DNA of 64,000 bases, from the NCBI GenBank assembly GCA_045530725.1, contig JAZSCT010000014.1, positions 11,283 to 75,282 on the forward strand, read 5' to 3'. Position 1 is the first letter of the stretch. The number at the start of each line of letters is the position of its first letter. The notes below the pieces were generated by a model. It was not told where the DNA came from. It worked only from the letters and a program-made list of their open reading frames with translations, and ran no database searches. The position numbers and the translations under genes were made by a program. The stretch comes from SIG435 sp045530725 (GTDB taxonomy: Bacteria > Bacillota > Clostridia > UMGS1810). Of the stretch, positions 36,630 to 45,412 are shown one piece after another.

Positions 36630-37478
36630 ATGAAAACGGTGGCGTTAACATCCAACCCGAGAAAAGATGAAAATTACGGCATCGCAAGAAAAGTGTGTGA
36701 ATATCTCAAGGATCATTTTCACCTTATATGCGATGAAAAGATGAATATTACAGAAGCAGAAAGGGTTTCTGTAGATGAGATCAGAGAAAGAGCCGACATT
36801 ATGATAGTTATTGGCGGTGACGGAACTATTCTTCGTTTCTGCAGGCTTCTTTGCAAAAAAGAAACACCTGTCCTTGGTATCAATATGGGTAGGCTTGGAT
36901 TTCTTGCAGAGGTGGAAGTGGAAGACCTGCAACGGGGTATGCAGGCTTTGATTGACGGTAATTACAAAATAGAAAAAAGGGCTATGCTTTATGGTTCTAT
37001 CAGCCGTGACGGAAGAATTGTTGATAAGTTCAATGCACTTAATGATATTGTGGTATCATGCTCATCATTTAAAAGAATGGTCAATACAAGAATAAGAATC
37101 GACGGTGTACTTGCAGGGTCCTATGCATCAGATGGTGTAATAGCGGCAACTCCTACAGGTTCTACTGCATATTCTCTTTCAGCGGGAGGACCTATTGTGG
37201 ATTCGTCCCTTGATGTGACTGTCCTTACCCCGATTTGTCCGCATACTCTTTCTTCCAGATCCATAATAGTGCCTACGTACAAGCCTATCGAGATTGATGT
37301 ATGGTCCAAATCCTCAAAGGGGCTTTTGCTTACAGTTGACGGTCAGGAAGGCTTCTATCTTCAGAATGACGATACCATCAGAATCTGTCGTTCAAGATAC
37401 AAAAGCAATCTTATAAAAATTGACGAAAGAAACTTCTATGATATATTAAAAAACAAGATTTCCGAAAGGACAGTTTGA
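36630..37478 (+). CDS. nadK: NAD kinase
   Basis: This enzyme phosphorylates NAD to NADP. The 282 residues contain the GGDGT motif (VIGGDGTILR), NMGRLGFLAEVE, LNDIVVSC, TPTGSTAYSLSAGGPIV and LTPICPHTLSSRSIIVP, all diagnostic of the family. First gene of a nadK-argR-recN operon, an order common in Clostridia. argR follows within 1 base and should be co-translated. Confidence 0.95.
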   Translation: MKTVALTSNPRKDENYGIARKVCEYLKDHFHLICDEKMNITEAERVSVDEIRERADIMIVIGGDGTILRFCRLLCKKETPVLGINMGRLGFLAEVEVEDLQRGMQALIDGNYKIEKRAMLYGSISRDGRIVDKFNALNDIVVSCSSFKRMVNTRIRIDGVLAGSYASDGVIAATPTGSTAYSLSAGGPIVDSSLDVTVLTPICPHTLSSRSIIVPTYKPIEIDVWSKSSKGLLLTVDGQEGFYLQNDDTIRICRSRYKSNLIKIDERNFYDILKNKISERTV

Positions 37479-37479
37479 T

Positions 37480-37935
37480 ATGAATAAAGCGGAAAGACAG
37501 TTAATGATTCTTAATATTATTTCGAAATATGATGTATCTACTCAGGATGAACTTACTGAACTTCTCAATCAGTCAGGATGCAATGTGACTCAGGCAACTA
37601 CATCAAGAGATCTTCAGGAAATGAGAATCACAAAGGCGGTAGGTGAGAATGGTAAATACAAATACCTCCCTCCGAATCCACACAAAAAGGATACATCGGA
37701 TAAAATGAATGCAGTTTTTACACAATGTGTCACTTCCTGTGATTACGCCAATAATATCGTGGTTGTAAAGACAATTTCAGGTGCGGCTCAGGCATGTGCC
37801 GCAGCCCTTGATTCTTTTGATCACGATGCGATGCTTGGCTGTATTGCAGGTGATGATACCATTATGGCGGTAGTAAGAAGTGTGGATGCGGCAAAGGAAC
37901 TTGTAGAAAAACTTTCACGATTTATCGAAAGGTAG
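37480..37935 (+). CDS. argR: Arginine repressor
   Basis: A 151-residue hexameric DNA-binding regulator of arginine metabolism. The N-terminal winged helix (about 1-70) includes QDELTELLNQSGCNVTQATTSRDLQEM. The C-terminal oligomerisation and arginine-binding domain (about 80-151) includes VVKTISGAAQACAAALDSF and GCIAGDDTIMAVVRS with the GTDD-like GDDT arginine motif. It lies one base after nadK and 11 bases before recN. Confidence 0.95.
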   Translation: MNKAERQLMILNIISKYDVSTQDELTELLNQSGCNVTQATTSRDLQEMRITKAVGENGKYKYLPPNPHKKDTSDKMNAVFTQCVTSCDYANNIVVVKTISGAAQACAAALDSFDHDAMLGCIAGDDTIMAVVRSVDAAKELVEKLSRFIER

Positions 37936-37946
37936 AGAATGGCTTT

Positions 37947-39638
37947 ATGTTAAAGACACTTACTGTTAAAAATATAGCCTTAATAGATAATGCTCTTATA
38001 GATTTTTCTGAAGGACTAAATGTGCTTACGGGTGAGACCGGTGCAGGTAAATCCCTTATCATAAATTCTCTTGGCATACTTAAGGGAAATCGTATGTCAA
38101 AAGAACTTATCAGAACGGGAGAAACAAGTGCACAGGTTACAGGGTTATTTGAGATAAACAAAGATATAAGAGAAAAGATTTATGATATAACAGGTATAGA
38201 GTGTGATGATGAACTTCTTATCTCAAGACAGATTACATCTGAGGGAAAGAATAATATCCGTATAAACGGTGTTCCTGTTATACTTAATATGCTTAAATCT
38301 GTTGGAGATCTTCTTATAAATATTCATTCACAACACGATGGTACAGTACTTCTTAACAAATCTTCACATCTTTCTTTTCTTGATGATTTTTGCGGCAAAG
38401 ATGCAGAAGTTATCAGAGAATATAAGGAGTCGTATCATAAACTTAAGGAGACTGAAGAGGCACTTTCCCTTATTGAATGTGATGAATCAGAACGGGAAAG
38501 AAAACTTGATATGCTTAAATTTCAGGCAGATGAAATCGAATCGGCAAATCTTAAAGAGAATGAAGAAGATGAACTTAACGAAAGAAAAAAACTTATTTCA
38601 AATGCAAAAAAGATTGTTGAGTCTTGTTTCGGTGCATATGCACTTCTTTATGATTCATCTACCGATTCGCCAAGTGCCTATGATTCATTGTCTGCTGCTT
38701 TGAAACTTATGGGAAATGTGTCGGAATATGACAAAGCGCTTTCTGATTCATATTCAGAACTTTCTGATGCAATGTATGCAGTCAGCGAGAATGCAAGGAT
38801 TCTCAAAGATTTTTCTGACAATTTGTCATATGATGAAAGAGAACTTGATGAAATTGAATCACGGCTTGAACTTATTTACACCCTGAAGAAGAAATACGGT
38901 TCTACAATAGAGGAAATCTTTAATTATTATGACAAAATAACTAATGAATTGAATGATATTGTAAACTCTGATGAAAGAAAAGAACAACTTCTTAAAGACA
39001 GAGAAAAATATCTTCTCAATACCAAGAAACTATCCGGCAAACTGTCTGATACAAGAAAAAAACACGCAATCATACTTTCTGAGAGGATAATGAAGGAACT
39101 TTGCGACCTTGAGATGCCTCAGGTGGAATTTAAGGTGAATTTTGAATGTAAGGATTTTGGCGAAAATGGTTGTGATGATGTGGAATTTCTCATTTGCACA
39201 AACCTTGGGGAAGGACTTAAACCACTTTCAAAGATTGCATCAGGCGGTGAACTTTCAAGAATCATTCTTGCTATCAAGAATGTGTTAAGCAAAGAAAAAA
39301 ATGCCGAAACTCTTATTTTTGATGAGGTTGACACAGGCGTTAGCGGTAAGGTGGCACAGAGAATAGGGGAGAAACTTTATTCTATGGGAAGGTTTTCACA
39401 AGTTTTGTGCATCACTCATCTTCCTCAGATGGCGGCGTTCAATGATGTGCATTTTGTTATAAAGAAATGTGTTGACAACCAGCGAACAGTTACTGAAATA
39501 AACAGGATTTCATCAGAGGAATCTATAGATGAAATCGCAAGACTTCTTGGAGGAGAAACAATCACTTCCGTAACAAAGGAAAATGCGAAAGAACTTATAA
39601 ATTCTGCCAATAATACGAAAGAAAAATATAAACTATAA
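37947..39638 (+). CDS. recN: DNA repair protein RecN
   Basis: This SMC-like ATPase acts in double-strand-break repair. The 563 residues have the N-terminal Walker A GETGAGKSLI, long coiled-coil arms (about 155-360) and the C-terminal signature LSKIASGGELSRIILA with Walker B TLIFDEVDTGVSG and ITHLPQMAAF. The ribosome site is weak. The start fits the family N-terminus MLKTLTVKNIALID. In Bacillus spoIVB and spo0A follow recN; here a dCMP deaminase gene follows instead. Confidence 0.96.
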   Translation: MLKTLTVKNIALIDNALIDFSEGLNVLTGETGAGKSLIINSLGILKGNRMSKELIRTGETSAQVTGLFEINKDIREKIYDITGIECDDELLISRQITSEGKNNIRINGVPVILNMLKSVGDLLINIHSQHDGTVLLNKSSHLSFLDDFCGKDAEVIREYKESYHKLKETEEALSLIECDESERERKLDMLKFQADEIESANLKENEEDELNERKKLISNAKKIVESCFGAYALLYDSSTDSPSAYDSLSAALKLMGNVSEYDKALSDSYSELSDAMYAVSENARILKDFSDNLSYDERELDEIESRLELIYTLKKKYGSTIEEIFNYYDKITNELNDIVNSDERKEQLLKDREKYLLNTKKLSGKLSDTRKKHAIILSERIMKELCDLEMPQVEFKVNFECKDFGENGCDDVEFLICTNLGEGLKPLSKIASGGELSRIILAIKNVLSKEKNAETLIFDEVDTGVSGKVAQRIGEKLYSMGRFSQVLCITHLPQMAAFNDVHFVIKKCVDNQRTVTEINRISSEESIDEIARLLGGETITSVTKENAKELINSANNTKEKYKL

Positions 39639-39657
39639 CAGGAAAGGGGCAAATATT

Positions 39658-40152
39658 ATGGCACATATCAGACCCGACAAAATCAATTATTATCTTGATA
39701 TTGCACAGGCTGTTGCAAACAGAGGTACATGCTTAAGAAGAAATTACGGTAGCATTATTGTGAAGAATGATGAAATCATTTCCACAGGATACACAGGTGC
39801 GCCAAGAGGAAGAAAAAATTGTATCGATCTTGGATACTGTATGAGAGCAAAACTCGATATCCCACGTGGTGAAAGATACGAAATGTGCAGAAGTGTACAC
39901 TCGGAGGCCAATGCTATTATTTCTGCATCGAGAGACAAGATGATCGGAGCTACTCTTTATCTTGTTGGTGTGGATGCTCAAAGTGGGGAGTTTGTTGAGA
40001 AACCATCTTCCTGTGCTATGTGCAAAAGAATGGTCATAAATGCCGGAATTGAGAAAGTTGTTGCAAGAGTCAATAAGACAGAATACATCGTCTATGATGT
40101 TGAAGAATGGATAAAAAATGATGATTCACTCATTGGTGAATTTGGATATTAA
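39658..40152 (+). CDS. comEB: dCMP deaminase (ComEB-like)
   Basis: A 164-residue zinc enzyme of the cytidine/deoxycytidylate deaminase family, providing dUMP for thymidylate synthesis. The zinc site is seen as HSEAN (His, Glu) and PSSCAMC (two Cys). Additional family pieces are RRNYGSIIVKNDEIISTGYTGAPRG and CRSVHSEANAI. AAAGGGG precedes the ATG. The substrate (dCMP) is inferred from the family and length. Confidence 0.9.
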   Translation: MAHIRPDKINYYLDIAQAVANRGTCLRRNYGSIIVKNDEIISTGYTGAPRGRKNCIDLGYCMRAKLDIPRGERYEMCRSVHSEANAIISASRDKMIGATLYLVGVDAQSGEFVEKPSSCAMCKRMVINAGIEKVVARVNKTEYIVYDVEEWIKNDDSLIGEFGY

Positions 40153-40165
40153 GGAGAATTTCATT

Positions 40166-40411
40166 ATGAGATATACATACAGACCAAAGGGTGTTTGCTC
40201 TATGGAGATTTCTTTTGATGTGGAGAATGATATTGTATCGAATGTAACGTTCAAAGGCGGATGCAACGGAAATCTTCAGGGGATTTCCAGACTTTCGGAA
40301 GGAAGAAACAAGGATGAAGTAATAAACCTTCTTTCGGGAATAAAGTGTGGTTTCAAATCTACATCTTGTCCTGATCAGTTTGCAAAGGCTCTTGGTGAAA
40401 TACAAAAATAA
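40166..40411 (+). CDS. TSCPD domain protein (TIGR03905-like)
   Basis: An 81-residue small protein with the TSCPD signature near its end (KSTSCPDQFAKAL), GGCNGNLQGISRL in the middle and an N-terminal YRPKGVCS. Related domains occur at the C-terminus of class II ribonucleotide reductases. The start at 40166 is supported by AAGGAGAA; the longer in-frame reading overlaps comEB. Function is unknown; next to a dCMP deaminase it may relate to nucleotide metabolism. Confidence 0.88.
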   Translation: MRYTYRPKGVCSMEISFDVENDIVSNVTFKGGCNGNLQGISRLSEGRNKDEVINLLSGIKCGFKSTSCPDQFAKALGEIQK

Positions 40412-40426
40412 AATTAAGACAAACAC

Positions 40427-40481
40427 AAAATCCCCCGTGATTACATATAATGCATTATATGTGATTATAGGGGGATTTTTT
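40427..40481 (+). terminator. Long stem-loop over the sigK ribosome site
   Basis: AAATCCCCC (about 40428-40436) pairs with GGGGGATTT (40470-40478), enclosing a near-perfect palindrome ATTACATATAATG / CATTATATGTGAT. It is followed by T residues, so it acts as a terminator for the TSCPD gene. The AGGGGG on its 3' arm is also the only ribosome-site candidate for sigK, so the hairpin would mask it. Confidence 0.75.
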
Positions 40482-40482
40482 G

Positions 40483-41190
40483 ATGGTATTTCTTTTTGCA
40501 CAATTTTTGATGTGCAATTTGATGGAACTTAGTTTTTTTGCAGGTTTTATTTCAAATGCAAATGCATTTCTTAAGCCCTTGAGTGCCAATGAAGAAAAAA
40601 TGTATCTGGAAATGTACAAAAATGGTGACAAGAGTGCAAGGGATATACTTATTGAAAGAAATCTTCGTCTTGTTGCCCACGTGGCGAAGAAATACGCTCA
40701 GTCTCCGCAGGAACAGGAAGATGTGATATCCATAGGTACAATAGGCCTCATAAAAGGTATAAATACATTTGACTCACAAAAAGGAACCCGACTTGCTACA
40801 TATGTGGCCAAATGCATAGACAATGAAATTCTCATGAGTTTCAGAGGCGACAAAAAGACAAAAAACGATATTCTTCTCAGCGACCCTGTAGGCACAGATA
40901 AAGAGGGAAACGAAGTGACGCTTCTTGAAAAGGTCAGTGCTGATGGGGACAGTATATATGATGAGGTAAGCCTTAAGATGCAAGTCTGTGAATTGTACGA
41001 AAAGATCAGAAACTGCCTTTGCGACAGAGAAAGAAATATTATTAACTTAAGATACGGTCTTTCCGGCGGAGAAATATACACACAGAATGAAATTGCAAAA
41101 ATGATGAATATATCCAGGTCTTATGTGTCCCGTATTGAAAAAAAGGCTATTGAAAAACTACGTGAGGAATTATCTATGGATTTATTATGA
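40483..41190 (+). CDS. sigK: Sporulation sigma factor SigK (pro-sigma-K)
   Basis: A 235-residue late mother-cell sigma factor. Its N-terminal hydrophobic pro-sequence (MVFLFAQFLMCNLMELSFFAG) resembles that removed by SpoIVFB in Bacillus. Region 2 (LIERNLRLVAHVAKKYA, EDVISIGTIGLIKGINTFD, RLATYVAKCIDNEILM) and region 4 (QNEIAKMMNISRSYVSRIEKKAIEKL) are intact. The gene is in one piece, with no skin-type insertion. The best start, ATG 40483, follows the AGGGGG buried in the preceding stem-loop by about 7 bases. Confidence 0.93.
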   Translation: MVFLFAQFLMCNLMELSFFAGFISNANAFLKPLSANEEKMYLEMYKNGDKSARDILIERNLRLVAHVAKKYAQSPQEQEDVISIGTIGLIKGINTFDSQKGTRLATYVAKCIDNEILMSFRGDKKTKNDILLSDPVGTDKEGNEVTLLEKVSADGDSIYDEVSLKMQVCELYEKIRNCLCDRERNIINLRYGLSGGEIYTQNEIAKMMNISRSYVSRIEKKAIEKLREELSMDLL

Positions 41191-41242
41191 TTTGATTTTT
41201 GATAAGAAGATTTTAAAGTGTATAGATGTGTTTTACAAAATG

Positions 41243-41277
41243 AGGCAGTCGTTCTGGACTGCCTATTTGTTTTTTTG
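41243..41277 (+). terminator. Intrinsic terminator after sigK
   Basis: AGGCAGTC (41243-41250) pairs with GACTGCCT (41257-41264) around a 6-base loop, followed by ATTTGTTTTTTT. Confidence 0.88.
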
Positions 41278-41380
41278 TAACAATTTTGTAATCAAAATGT
41301 AGTAATTTTTTTCAAAAAACCTCTTTATTTATTCAATATATTGTGTTATACTCAAAGTAATATAGTTATGAGGTGTCAAA

Positions 41381-42448
41381 ATGTTTGAAAAATTATCATT
41401 TATTGAAGACAGATTTGCAGAACTGGAAGCGAAAATATCTGACCCTGAAATAATTCAGGATCAGGACCTCTGGAGAAAACTCTGCAAAGAACATTCGGAT
41501 ATAAGTCCCATTGTTGCAAAATATAAAGAATACAATCTTGTAAAAGAAAATATCGAAGAAGCAAATGAGATTCTTGCCACATCTGATGATAAAGATCTTA
41601 AGGAAATGGCAGAAATGGAACTTCTTGATTCCAAAGACAGAATTGCTGAAATAGAGCAGGAGATAAAGATACTTCTTATCCCTAAGGATAAAAATGACGA
41701 CAAAAACGTTATCGTGGAAATCAGAGGCGGTGCAGGTGGGGAAGAAGCAGCACTTTTTGCTGCAGACCTTTTAAGAATGTACTCTATGTATGCTGATTCT
41801 ATGAGATGGAAGGTGGAAATGCTTTCTGCCAATGAAACAGATATCGGGGGATACAAGGAAGTATCCTTTGCCATCAACGGTGACGGTGCATATTCAAGGC
41901 TCAAATTTGAGAGTGGTGTTCACAGAGTACAGCGTGTGCCTGAGACGGAATCAAGTGGCAGAATACAGACTTCTACTGCGACTGTTGCAGTACTTCCTGA
42001 AGTGGAAGAGGTGGAAGTGGATATCAATCAGAATGATTTGAGGATTGATGTGTTCCGTGCAGGCGGTCCCGGTGGTCAGTGTGTAAATACAACTGACTCC
42101 GCAGTAAGAATCACACACCTGCCTACAGGAATCGTTGTAAGTTGTCAGGACGAAAAGTCTCAGCTCAAAAACAAAGAAAAGGCAATGAAAATCCTTCGTT
42201 CCCGTGTATATGATCAGGCACTTCAGGCTCAGAATGACGAGATTGCTTCTGAAAGAAAGAGCCAGGTAGGAACAGGAGACAGATCAGAGAGAATAAGAAC
42301 ATACAATTTCCCTCAGGGAAGAGTAACAGATCACAGAATAGGTCTTACTCTCCATAAGATTGAGGCAATTATGAATGGGGATCTTACAGAACTTATTGAT
42401 TCTCTGATTACAGCAGATCAGAGTGAGAAGTTGAAGATGAATGAATAA
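41381..42448 (+). CDS. prfA: Peptide chain release factor 1
   Basis: This factor ends translation at UAA and UAG. The 355 residues include [35 protein letters not shown], the catalytic GGQ ([19 protein letters not shown]) and [20 protein letters not shown]. PxT-like codon recognition also fits RF1. A TATACT at 41347-41352 with a weak -35 may be its promoter. Its stop overlaps the start of the tsaC-type gene. Confidence 0.96.
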   Translation: MFEKLSFIEDRFAELEAKISDPEIIQDQDLWRKLCKEHSDISPIVAKYKEYNLVKENIEEANEILATSDDKDLKEMAEMELLDSKDRIAEIEQEIKILLIPKDKNDDKNVIVEIRGGAGGEEAALFAADLLRMYSMYADSMRWKVEMLSANETDIGGYKEVSFAINGDGAYSRLKFESGVHRVQRVPETESSGRIQTSTATVAVLPEVEEVEVDINQNDLRIDVFRAGGPGGQCVNTTDSAVRITHLPTGIVVSCQDEKSQLKNKEKAMKILRSRVYDQALQAQNDEIASERKSQVGTGDRSERIRTYNFPQGRVTDHRIGLTLHKIEAIMNGDLTELIDSLITADQSEKLKMNE

Positions 42449-43454
42449 AGATACTAAGATTTTATCAAGTGAAAATATAATCGAAGCCGCCGAATCTATA
42501 AAAACAGGCGGATTGGTGGTTTTTCCTACAGAAACTGTATATGGTCTGGGTGCTGATGCACTTAACCCTCAGGCATGTCTTGATATTTTTAATGCCAAGG
42601 GGAGACCTGCTGATAATCCTCTCATTGTGCATATAGCGGATACAGAATCCCTTGATTATCTTGCTATGGAGATTCCAAAAGAGGCACGACTTCTTATGGA
42701 TAGATTCTGGCCGGGACCACTTACTATGATATTTAAGAAAAAAGATACTGTATGTGACACAGTTACTGCAGGACTTAAGACTGTTGCGGTAAGGTTTCCT
42801 TCAAACGAAACAGCAAAGGCTCTTATCAGGAATAGTTCAGGTTTTATCGCAGCCCCTTCGGCAAATCTTTCGGGAAGTCCGAGCCCTACGACAATTGTTC
42901 ATGTAACAGACGATATGATGGGCAGAGTTGATTACATAATCGATGATGAGGGATGCGAAATAGGAATAGAATCCACCGTCCTTGATGTGAGCGGTGATGT
43001 GTTTAAGATTCTTCGCCCTGGTGCTGTTACTTTCAAGGACATTTATTCTGTTGTGGGAGATAAGATAGAAGATATCCCCGTTGCTAAGGATGTAAAAGTC
43101 CCTCAATGCCCTGGAATGAAATATACTCACTATTCTCCGAAGGCGGATGTGACAGTTGTTTGCGGAACAAAGGAAGACACAAGCCGATACATAAAGAGAA
43201 TGATAGAAGAAAATCTTTCAGACAAAATTGGTGTTATGTCATACAGATGCGATGAGTTTGAAGATGCTTTTTGTGTTATAAACGCAGGATGCGATATGAA
43301 AGAATATGCAAAGGGATTGTACTTCAATCTTCGTGAGTTTGACAGACTTGGTGCAGAAAAAGTTTATGCACAGTTTTGTATAGAAGATGGAATAGGCATT
43401 GCAGTCAAAAACAGATTATTTAAGGCAGCAGGCAATGATATTATATATGTTTAA
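42441..43454 (+). CDS. sua5: L-threonylcarbamoyladenylate synthase (Sua5/YwlC)
   Basis: This enzyme makes threonylcarbamoyl-AMP for the t6A modification of ANN-decoding tRNAs. The 337 residues comprise the YrdC domain (about 10-205, with [62 protein letters not shown]) and a C-terminal Sua5 domain (about 235-337) with [13 protein letters not shown] linker. It overlaps prfA by 8 bases. TsaD, its pathway partner, is encoded 1 kb downstream. Confidence 0.95.
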   Translation: MNKDTKILSSENIIEAAESIKTGGLVVFPTETVYGLGADALNPQACLDIFNAKGRPADNPLIVHIADTESLDYLAMEIPKEARLLMDRFWPGPLTMIFKKKDTVCDTVTAGLKTVAVRFPSNETAKALIRNSSGFIAAPSANLSGSPSPTTIVHVTDDMMGRVDYIIDDEGCEIGIESTVLDVSGDVFKILRPGAVTFKDIYSVVGDKIEDIPVAKDVKVPQCPGMKYTHYSPKADVTVVCGTKEDTSRYIKRMIEENLSDKIGVMSYRCDEFEDAFCVINAGCDMKEYAKGLYFNLREFDRLGAEKVYAQFCIEDGIGIAVKNRLFKAAGNDIIYV

Positions 43455-43469
43455 TTAAGGAGAAAAGAA

Positions 43470-43919
43470 ATGGACATTTTGCTTGTATGTACAGGAAATA
43501 CGTGCAGAAGCAGTATGGCAGAGGGGATTTTTAATCAGATACTTGCAGAAAACGATGATGATGTCCACGTGACGTCTGCGGGGATAAGCGTCTATGTATC
43601 CACACCTGCAAGCGAAGAGGCAATTAGGATAACAGAAGATATGGGAATAGATATCTCACATCATATGTCAACTCAGATAAGTGAGCAAATGGTTCATGAT
43701 GCTGACCTGATACTTGTTATGACTTTGAGCCACAAAAATATTTTGATTGATATTTTCCCTGATTATAGTGAAAAGATTTATACTTTGCTTGAGTACGCTT
43801 ACGGATCGGATGATGATATTGCTGATCCTTTTGGTATGGACTATGATGCTTACCGTGAATGTGCGGTTGAGATTAAAGGAGCCATAGAAAAAGTATATGA
43901 GAAAATCAGAAACAGATAG
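43470..43919 (+). CDS. ywlE: Protein-arginine phosphatase / low-Mr phosphatase (YwlE-like)
   Basis: A 149-residue low-molecular-weight phosphatase. The active loop CTGNTCRS contains Thr at the position linked to arginine-phosphate specificity in Bacillus YwlE, and the C-terminal general acid appears as ADPFGMD. Position after the sua5/ywlC gene matches Bacillus ywlC-ywlE order. It probably reverses McsB-type arginine phosphorylation, an inference from the family. Confidence 0.88.
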   Translation: MDILLVCTGNTCRSSMAEGIFNQILAENDDDVHVTSAGISVYVSTPASEEAIRITEDMGIDISHHMSTQISEQMVHDADLILVMTLSHKNILIDIFPDYSEKIYTLLEYAYGSDDDIADPFGMDYDAYRECAVEIKGAIEKVYEKIRNR

Positions 43920-44382
43920 TATTCAGTTTGAGTTTGTGTCCGCCTCTCTTTCTGATGTTAATGAGATTTCCCTTATTGAAAAGGAGAGTTTTTCATCCGG
44001 GTGGACAGACAAACTTATTTTGGATGAAATTTCAAACAACAATTCTCTTTCATTTGTGTGTAAAGTAGAAGGTCATGTAAAAGGATACATATTTCTCAGA
44101 CACATTTTTGATGAAGGGGAAGTATTGAGGATATGCGTGAGCCCTGATATGAGAAAGAAAAAAATCGCTTCTTCACTTATGGAAAAAGCACTTAATTCTG
44201 CTTTTGAAAAAGGCGTCTGCAAGGTGTTTTTGGAAGTGAGAAAGTCAAATGTCAGCGCCATATCCCTGTATGAGAAATTCGGATTTTCTGTGTATTCGGA
44301 GAGGAAGAATTATTATCCTGATAATGGCGAAGATGCACTTTTGATGCAAAAAATATTTAACATTGATGAGGAGTCAGAATAA
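43897..44382 (+). CDS. rimI: Ribosomal protein S18 alanine N-acetyltransferase
   Basis: A 161-residue GNAT acetyltransferase. Motifs are [17 protein letters not shown] at the N-terminus, the acetyl-CoA loop [40 protein letters not shown] and [15 protein letters not shown], diagnostic of RimI. It overlaps ywlE by 23 bases and tsaD by 1 base, so translation is coupled. Confidence 0.92.
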   Translation: MRKSETDSIQFEFVSASLSDVNEISLIEKESFSSGWTDKLILDEISNNNSLSFVCKVEGHVKGYIFLRHIFDEGEVLRICVSPDMRKKKIASSLMEKALNSAFEKGVCKVFLEVRKSNVSAISLYEKFGFSVYSERKNYYPDNGEDALLMQKIFNIDEESE

Positions 44383-45389
44383 TGGCTTTGATACTTGGGA
44401 TTGAATCATCATGCGATGAAACTGCCGCAAGTGTAGTAAAAGACGGCAGAGAAGTACTTTCAAATGTCATAGCATCGCAGATTGATATTCACAAAAAATT
44501 TGGTGGTGTTGTTCCTGAGGTAGCCTCAAGGAAACATCTTGAAATTATAAATACTGTTATAGACCAGGCACTTTTGGAAGCGGAAGTGACACTTGATGAA
44601 ATAGATGCAGTTGCAGTCACATATGCACCGGGGCTTGTAGGAGCACTTCTTGTAGGTGTATCGGCGGCTAAGGCTTTGAGTTTTGCCGCAAATAAGCCAC
44701 TTGTTGGTGTGCATCATATCAGAGGTCATATCTGTGCAAATTTCATTGCAAATAAGGATCTTGAACCACCTTTTGTATGTCTTGTGGCATCAGGAGGACA
44801 TTCACACATTATTTATGTGAAGGATTATACAGAGTTTGAAATCCTCGGGCAGACAAGGGATGATGCAGCAGGTGAGGCCTTTGACAAAGTTGCAAGGGTC
44901 CTTGGACTTGGATACCCGGGAGGTCCGAAGATTGATAAATGTGCCAAAGATGGAAATTGTGATGCATACAGTTTCAAAAAAGTTTCTTTTGGCAAAGATA
45001 ACTTTGATTTCAGTTTTTCAGGAATCAAAACAGGTGTTATAAACCTTCTGCACAATCTTGACCAGAAAGGCGAATGCTACAAAATCGAGGATGTTGCGGC
45101 AAGTTTTCAGAAAAGTGTTTGTGACGTGCTTAGCGACAATCTTATATCTGCTGCGAAGAAAGTCGGATGTAACAGTATCGCCATTGCAGGCGGTGTTGCC
45201 GCTAATTCCTGCTTAAAACAGGCTATTGAAGAAAAGAAGGGAAATATGAATTTTTATTTTCCGCCACTTATACTTTGCACAGACAATGCAGCGATGATTG
45301 CTTCAAGCGGGTATTATGAGTATCTTAAAGGCAATCTGAAGGATATGTCCTTAAATGCGATTCCTTATCTTGGAATTGATTTAAAATAA
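44382..45389 (+). CDS. tsaD: tRNA t6A threonylcarbamoyltransferase TsaD
   Basis: This protein transfers threonylcarbamoyl to A37 of tRNA. The 335 residues of the Kae1/Gcp family contain [25 protein letters not shown], the metal ligands [40 protein letters not shown] and GGVAANSCL, plus TDNAAMIA near the end. It ends the prfA-sua5-ywlE-rimI-tsaD operon. TsaB and TsaE are not in the window. Confidence 0.96.
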   Translation: MALILGIESSCDETAASVVKDGREVLSNVIASQIDIHKKFGGVVPEVASRKHLEIINTVIDQALLEAEVTLDEIDAVAVTYAPGLVGALLVGVSAAKALSFAANKPLVGVHHIRGHICANFIANKDLEPPFVCLVASGGHSHIIYVKDYTEFEILGQTRDDAAGEAFDKVARVLGLGYPGGPKIDKCAKDGNCDAYSFKKVSFGKDNFDFSFSGIKTGVINLLHNLDQKGECYKIEDVAASFQKSVCDVLSDNLISAAKKVGCNSIAIAGGVAANSCLKQAIEEKKGNMNFYFPPLILCTDNAAMIASSGYYEYLKGNLKDMSLNAIPYLGIDLK

Positions 45390-45412
45390 ATATTTTTGAG
45401 GAGGTTTTACAA

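Noticed and set aside
40440..40465. TATAAT inside the palindrome before sigK as a promoter
   Set aside because: No -35 at a proper distance; the sequence is better explained as the stem of the hairpin.
41324..41352. Promoter of prfA as a firm feature
   Set aside because: TATACT is good, but the -35 (TTTATT) is weak, so it is only mentioned with the gene.
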